This document shows, in pieces, positions 9,321-12,700 of a stretch of 12,700 bases of DNA. The translations under genes were made by a program, and so were the position numbers. Source of the stretch: CALZJC01 sp041574955 (GTDB taxonomy: Bacteria; Acidobacteriota; Thermoanaerobaculia; Multivoradales; JAHEKO01); the NCBI GenBank assembly GCA_041574955.1, contig JBFGNS010000123.1:1-12700 (forward strand). Direction: 5' to 3'. The notes under the pieces were generated by a model. It did no database searches, was not told where the DNA came from, and saw only the letters and a program-made list of their open reading frames with translations. Each line of letters opens with the position of its first letter. The stretch's first letter is position 1.

Positions 9321-9339
9321 GCCCCTGGCCCGGGGGTTT
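9318..9339 (+). terminator. Hairpin with short T-run after rlmH
   Basis: AAA-G-CCCC and GGGG-G-TTT pair around a 6-base loop (9326-9331), with a single G/G mismatch, starting inside the rlmH stop codon and ending in TTT. This is the closest thing to an intrinsic terminator in the window, but the T-run is only three bases. It could end the rlmH transcript or partly attenuate read-through into dksA. Confidence 0.35.
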
Positions 9340-9355
9340 CGACTGGCCGAATGGA

Positions 9356-9362
9356 AAGGAGG
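9356..9362 (+). promoter_or_regulatory. Strong Shine-Dalgarno site of the dksA gene
   Basis: AAGGAGG, complementary to the anti-Shine-Dalgarno over its whole length, lies 5 bases before the ATG at 9368. It is the strongest ribosome site in the window, indicating a highly translated gene and fixing its start. Confidence 0.8.
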
Positions 9363-9367
9363 GCAGT

Positions 9368-9763
9368 ATGCCCAAAGCGAGCGAGAAGGCCAAGAAGACC
9401 GCGACCGCGATGCCCAAGCGGCTGGCAGCGATCCGCCAGAAGCTGGTAGATCAGCGCCAGGAGATTCTCGACATGTACGAGAACGACCTCAGGATCGGCC
9501 AGCAGTCGAGCGACGAGGCGTCGGAGGACATCGTCGACCGGGCGAACAACGCTTACCAGCGGGAGTTCATGTTCAGCCTCTCCGATACCGAGCGCAAGCT
9601 CGTGCTGCAGATCGAGCAGGCGCTCAAGCGGCTCGATGCTGGCGGCTATGGCGTCTGCGACCACTGCGGCGAGAAGATCGGTGCGCCGCGGCTCAAGGCG
9701 ATCCCCTGGGCGCGCTACTGCATCGACTGCCAGGAGAAGGAAGAGCAGGGGTCGCTCGAATAA
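9368..9763 (+). CDS. dksA: DksA/TraR-family RNA polymerase-binding transcription factor
   Basis: DksA-type factor (131 aa) that inserts a coiled-coil into the RNA polymerase secondary channel and, with ppGpp, adjusts transcription of rRNA and biosynthetic promoters. The N-terminus is Lys/Ala-rich (1-18). A helical hairpin covers about 19-92, and its tip carries D54-x-x-D57-x-A59, matching the functionally essential D71/D74/A76 of E. coli DksA. The C-terminal zinc finger has four cysteines, C97, C100, C118 and C121, in CDHCGEKIG and YCIDCQ. Residues RKLVLQIEQALKRLD also follow E. coli DksA. At 131 aa it is slightly shorter than E. coli DksA (151). Conserved tip acids favour a true DksA over the shorter TraR/YbiI-like or spore proteins. 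It lies 48 bases after rlmH and 30 bases before the LapAB-like gene, so co-transcription with the latter is likely. Confidence 0.92.
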   Translation: MPKASEKAKKTATAMPKRLAAIRQKLVDQRQEILDMYENDLRIGQQSSDEASEDIVDRANNAYQREFMFSLSDTERKLVLQIEQALKRLDAGGYGVCDHCGEKIGAPRLKAIPWARYCIDCQEKEEQGSLE

Positions 9764-9793
9764 GGCGAAAGGGCTAGAAACGGCCAGCTCAGG

Positions 9794-11212
9794 ATGCGAC
9801 TGCGCACCTTCATCGGCATCCTCGCCGCGCTGCTGATCGTCGTCGCGGTTTCCTACCTGTCGCATCTCAACGTCGGCCTGCTCAACCAGCCGTTCCAGCT
9901 GACCGAGGCGCGGTCGATACCGCTGTACGGCGTCGTCCTGGCGGTGTTCCTGCTGGGCTTCCTACCGGTGGTCTCGATCCTGCTGGTCCAGACGCTGCGG
10001 CGTGACCTGGCGCAGCGCCGCCAGCGGCGGCTCAACCGCGAGGCGCACAGCCTGCGGGGCAGCTTCCGGCGCGCGGTGGACTTCGAGGCCGACGGCCAGT
10101 GGGCGCGGGCGGGGAGCGAGCTCGAGGCGCTGCTCGCCGAGCAGCCCGAGGAGTTCGCCACCCTGCTGCACCACGGCCAGGTTTTGCGCCACCAGGGTCG
10201 CGTGCAGGAGGCGCTCGAGGTGCACCGCCGGGCGTCGGTTCTCTACCCGCACAGCGTGGCGGTGCTCTACCAGCTGGCCGAGGACTACGAAGTGCTGGGC
10301 GACGGCCAGGTGGCGCAGCAGATCCGCGACCGGGTGCTGCGCGACTACCCCGGCCTCGGCCTGCAGGTGCTGCGCCGGCGGCGCAACGCCGCCCTCGGCG
10401 CCGCCGATTGGAAGCTCGCCTCGCAGCTGCAGGAGAAGATCGACGCGCTGCTGGGCGAGAACGGCGACGCCGACGCTCTCGAGCGTGACGAGGGCGTGCG
10501 CCGCGGTCTGGCCTACCAGGACGCGGTGTCGATGCTCGAGGCCCAGCGGGTCGAAGAGGCGCGCACCGTCTTTCGCCGGCTGCTCGAGGAGCAGCCGCGC
10601 TTCCTGCCGGCCGCGATCATGCTGGGCGAGGCGGCGGCGCTCGAGGGCGACGACGACGCCGCTCTGGCCGAGTGGCGCAGCGGCTTCCAGACGACCGGCA
10701 GCCCGGTCTTCCTGCAGCGCATCGAGGACCACTTCATCGAGAGCGAGAGGCCGCTCGAGGCGATCGAGACCCTGCACGGCCTGATCGCCGAGGCCGACAA
10801 CGACCTGCTGCCGCGCTTCTTCCTCGGCCGGCTCTACTACCGCCTCGAGATGCATGCCGAGGCGCTCAAGGTGCTGGCAGGGCTCGGGGAGCGGATCCAC
10901 AGCTCGCCCACCTTCCACTTCCTGCTGGCCCGCATCCACGAGCGCCGCGGCGAGCTGCGGCGCGCGGTCGAGGGCTACCTGGCATGCGTCCAGGAGGCCG
11001 GCATCACGGCCGCCGAGTACGGCTGCGGCATCTGCCGCACCAAGTACCCGTCGTGGCAGGACCGCTGCGACCTGTGTGGCTCGTGGAACTCGGTCGAGCT
11101 CGACTTCCAGGAGGAGAAGATCTCGCCCGAGGAGCTGGGGGTGCGGGAGCGGCCGGTGTGGGCGGTCTACACCGAGCAGGGTATGGTCGCCTCCGACGAC
11201 GGCGAGGCCTGA
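9794..11212 (+). CDS. lapB: LapA-LapB fusion-like membrane protein: two TM helices, TPR array, rubredoxin-like zinc knuckle
   Basis: 472 aa, resembling LapB (YciM), the inner-membrane TPR protein that controls LPS synthesis by promoting FtsH degradation of LpxC. The N-terminal part (1-85) has two membrane helices (about 5-22 and 44-67). Its short loop with N26 and N31, its GF in the second helix and its basic tail (RRDLAQRRQRRLNR) resemble LapA (DUF1049), a separate protein in E. coli. Residues about 88-405 are helical TPR-like repeats, for example 121-186, 246-300 and 338-400. The C-terminus has a rubredoxin-like knuckle with C411, C414, C425 and C428 (YGCGIC, then RCDLCGSWNSVE), as in LapB. 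A 44-residue tail follows. E. coli LapB has a single N-terminal helix, so this looks like a LapA-LapB fusion. Both helices place the TPR part in the cytoplasm. The start has only a weak ribosome site. A simple two-helix anchor unrelated to LapA is the alternative. Confidence 0.85.
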   Translation: MRLRTFIGILAALLIVVAVSYLSHLNVGLLNQPFQLTEARSIPLYGVVLAVFLLGFLPVVSILLVQTLRRDLAQRRQRRLNREAHSLRGSFRRAVDFEADGQWARAGSELEALLAEQPEEFATLLHHGQVLRHQGRVQEALEVHRRASVLYPHSVAVLYQLAEDYEVLGDGQVAQQIRDRVLRDYPGLGLQVLRRRRNAALGAADWKLASQLQEKIDALLGENGDADALERDEGVRRGLAYQDAVSMLEAQRVEEARTVFRRLLEEQPRFLPAAIMLGEAAALEGDDDAALAEWRSGFQTTGSPVFLQRIEDHFIESERPLEAIETLHGLIAEADNDLLPRFFLGRLYYRLEMHAEALKVLAGLGERIHSSPTFHFLLARIHERRGELRRAVEGYLACVQEAGITAAEYGCGICRTKYPSWQDRCDLCGSWNSVELDFQEEKISPEELGVRERPVWAVYTEQGMVASDDGEA

Positions 11213-11268
11213 GCGGCTGCCACCGCCGCGGCGCCCGGCGCGCCCGGCGGCGCGCTACCGGAACCCCA

Positions 11269-12700
11269 ATGGCTGATCTCGACACGGTGCTGGCGGCGGT
11301 CGAGGGTGGCCGGCGTCGTCCGCTCTACCTGGTGGTCGGCGACCGGGTGCTCGCCGAGCCGGCGGCGGTGAGGCTGGGCGAGCGACTGGCGGCCCAGGCG
11401 GGCTGCGACACCGAGGTGCACCGCCGTCCCGAGAGCCTGGCGGCGATCCTCGACGACCTGCGGACCTACTCGCTGTTCGCTTCCGCCAAGGTGGTGGTGG
11501 CGGTCGATTCGGCGGTGCTGGCGGATCTGTCGGCCGCCGCCGCCCTGATCGGCGAGGCGGCCCGCGAGCTGCCGCCGGGCGGCGCCGGCGAGCTCACCGC
11601 CAGCCAGCGACGAGCTGCGGCGCGGCTGATGCAGGCCCTGCGCCTCTACCAGATCGATCCCCAGAAGGGGGCGGCCGGGGAGGTGCTGGCATCGCTGCCG
11701 CCGGCCGCCTTCAAGGGCTCGAGCGGCCGCGCGCCGTCCAAGGCCAGGGTGGCCGAGCTGCGCTCCGGGCTGGCCGAGCTGCTCGAGGCCGCCCGCGCCG
11801 CCGGCCTCGAGGGGCGGGCCGAGGGCGATCTGGTGCAGCTCGCCGAGGTGGCGGCCGGCGGCCTGCCCGAGGGCCACGCGCTGGTGCTGGCGGAGAGCGG
11901 CGTGGCCCGCGGCCATCCGCTGGTGCGGGCGCTCGACGAGGCCGGGGCGCTGGTCGAGCTGACGCGGGTGGAGGCCGGCCGGCGGGGCGGCTGGCAGGGG
12001 CTCGACGAGCTGGTTGCCGAGCTCGAGCGCGAGACCGGCGTCGGTATCGCGCGCGACGCGGTCGGCGAGCTGGCGCGGCGCACGCTCCAGAAGGGCCGGC
12101 AGCGGCGCCAGGAGGCGGTCGAGGCCGACTCCACCGAGAGGTTCGCCGCCGAGTACCGCAAGCTGGCGGCGCTGGCGGCCGGCGGCTCGATCGACCGCGG
12201 CCGGGTGGCGGAGGTGGTGGAGGACCGCGGCGAGGAGGATCTGTTCCACGTCCTCGACGCTGTCGGCGCCGGCACCGCCGGTGAGGCGGTCCACCGCTTG
12301 AGACGGCTGCTGGCGGCGAGCGAGGACCCGACGGGCGCGCGGCTGGCGTTCTTCGGGCTGCTGGCCGAGTTCGGGCGGCACCTGACGGCGGTGGCGGGCC
12401 TGCTCGGCCGCGGCGTGCCGGCGGGCGAGCGCAACTACGGACGGTTCAAGGACCGCATCGCACCCAGGCTGCAGCGGGAGCTCGACGACGGCGTCCCCAG
12501 CCCGCTGGCCGGGCTCCATCCGTTCCGGCTGCACAAGGCGTACCTTGCCGCCTCGCAGGCGCCGGCCGCGCGGCTGGCGCGCCTGCCGTGGCGGCTGCTG
12601 GAGACCGAGCTCCAGCTCAAGGGCGAGGCCAGCCGGCCGCAGGCGGCGGTCGAGGCGCTGGTGGTGGAGCTGGCGAGCCTGGCCGGCGGCGGCGCGGCCG
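11269..12700 (+). CDS. holA: DNA polymerase III delta subunit (HolA), 3' end outside the window
   Basis: Open frame of 477 complete codons to the right edge with no stop. The N-terminus RRPLYLVVGDRVLAEPAAVRLGERL (split at 16-40) and YSLFASAKVVVAVDS (67-81) match the first domain of the clamp-loader delta subunit. HALVLAESGVARGHPLVRAL (203-222) matches its next strand. EYRKLAALAAGG (295-306), EDLFHVLDAV (323-332) and HRLRRLLAASEDP (342-354) match the middle domain. HPFRLHKAYLAA (417-428) and LLETELQLKG (443-452) match the collar domain. Delta opens the beta sliding clamp during loading. Usual length is about 330-350 aa; here more than 477, mostly because of an extra 80-100 residues between about 85 and 195. 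The ATG at 11269 follows the LapAB-like gene by 56 GC-rich bases with only a weak GGAA ribosome site. The family is clear from the C-terminal half; the insertion is unidentified. Confidence 0.8.
   Translation, partial: MADLDTVLAAVEGGRRRPLYLVVGDRVLAEPAAVRLGERLAAQAGCDTEVHRRPESLAAILDDLRTYSLFASAKVVVAVDSAVLADLSAAAALIGEAARELPPGGAGELTASQRRAAARLMQALRLYQIDPQKGAAGEVLASLPPAAFKGSSGRAPSKARVAELRSGLAELLEAARAAGLEGRAEGDLVQLAEVAAGGLPEGHALVLAESGVARGHPLVRALDEAGALVELTRVEAGRRGGWQGLDELVAELERETGVGIARDAVGELARRTLQKGRQRRQEAVEADSTERFAAEYRKLAALAAGGSIDRGRVAEVVEDRGEEDLFHVLDAVGAGTAGEAVHRLRRLLAASEDPTGARLAFFGLLAEFGRHLTAVAGLLGRGVPAGERNYGRFKDRIAPRLQRELDDGVPSPLAGLHPFRLHKAYLAASQAPAARLARLPWRLLETELQLKGEASRPQAAVEALVVELASLAGGGAA

Noticed and set aside
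9962..10939. 325-codon minus-strand open frame under the LapAB-like gene
   Set aside because: Shadow frame; no domain and compositionally biased toward Leu, Gln and Ala.
11213..11268. GC-rich inverted repeats between the LapAB-like gene and holA (e.g. 11223-11228 with 11245-11250)
   Set aside because: Six-base arms in sequence made almost wholly of G and C; several equally good alternative pairings exist and no T-run follows, so no specific structure is supported.
11167..12534. 455-codon minus-strand open frame opposite holA
   Set aside because: The plus-strand frame matches HolA along its C-terminal half; the antisense product has no recognisable feature.

Overview
This is a very GC-rich window (roughly 70% by eye) with strongly G/C-ending codons and tightly packed bacterial genes. 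It holds eleven protein-coding genes, two of them cut by the window edges. I see no tRNA, rRNA, CRISPR array, insertion sequence or phage gene, and no gene-free stretch longer than about 115 bases. A LapB-type regulator of lipopolysaccharide synthesis and a DksA-type RNA polymerase factor point to a Gram-negative bacterium with an outer membrane. High GC, a eukaryote-like (type 2) isoleucyl-tRNA synthetase and the overall gene style would fit Acidobacteriota or a similar phylum, but no marker in the window settles the taxonomy.

Left part (1-3035): an ECF sigma factor (5' end outside the window) overlaps the start of its membrane-bound RskA-type anti-sigma factor by 4 bases. A short-chain dehydrogenase/reductase faces them convergently. 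Divergent from it, across a 110-base gap with a 20-base dyad, lies a YugP-type membrane zinc metallopeptidase.

Middle part (3035-8766, minus strand): an apparent three-gene unit, read right to left, of a membrane-anchored alpha/beta-hydrolase-fold protein, isoleucyl-tRNA synthetase (ileS) and a phosphomannomutase/phosphoglucomutase. The hydrolase lacks all three catalytic residues at the canonical positions. ileS and the mutase are only 5 bases apart.

Right part (8843-12700, plus strand): rlmH (23S rRNA methyltransferase), a DksA-family factor, a protein joining a LapA-like two-helix membrane domain to a LapB-like TPR/rubredoxin regulator, and an unusually long holA (DNA polymerase III delta) running off the edge. 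This cluster joins ribosome maturation, stringent-response transcription control, envelope homeostasis and replication.

Three genes (the SDR, the hydrolase and rlmH) lack a clear Shine-Dalgarno site and have a GCTANNNT -10-like box 7-13 bases before the start codon, which suggests leaderless or nearly leaderless mRNAs. The metallopeptidase and dksA carry classic Shine-Dalgarno sites instead. Most of the window is housekeeping. The best candidates for novelty are the LapA-LapB fusion, the degenerate hydrolase in the ileS unit, the leaderless-promoter pattern and the enlarged HolA. I found no convincing new multi-gene system.
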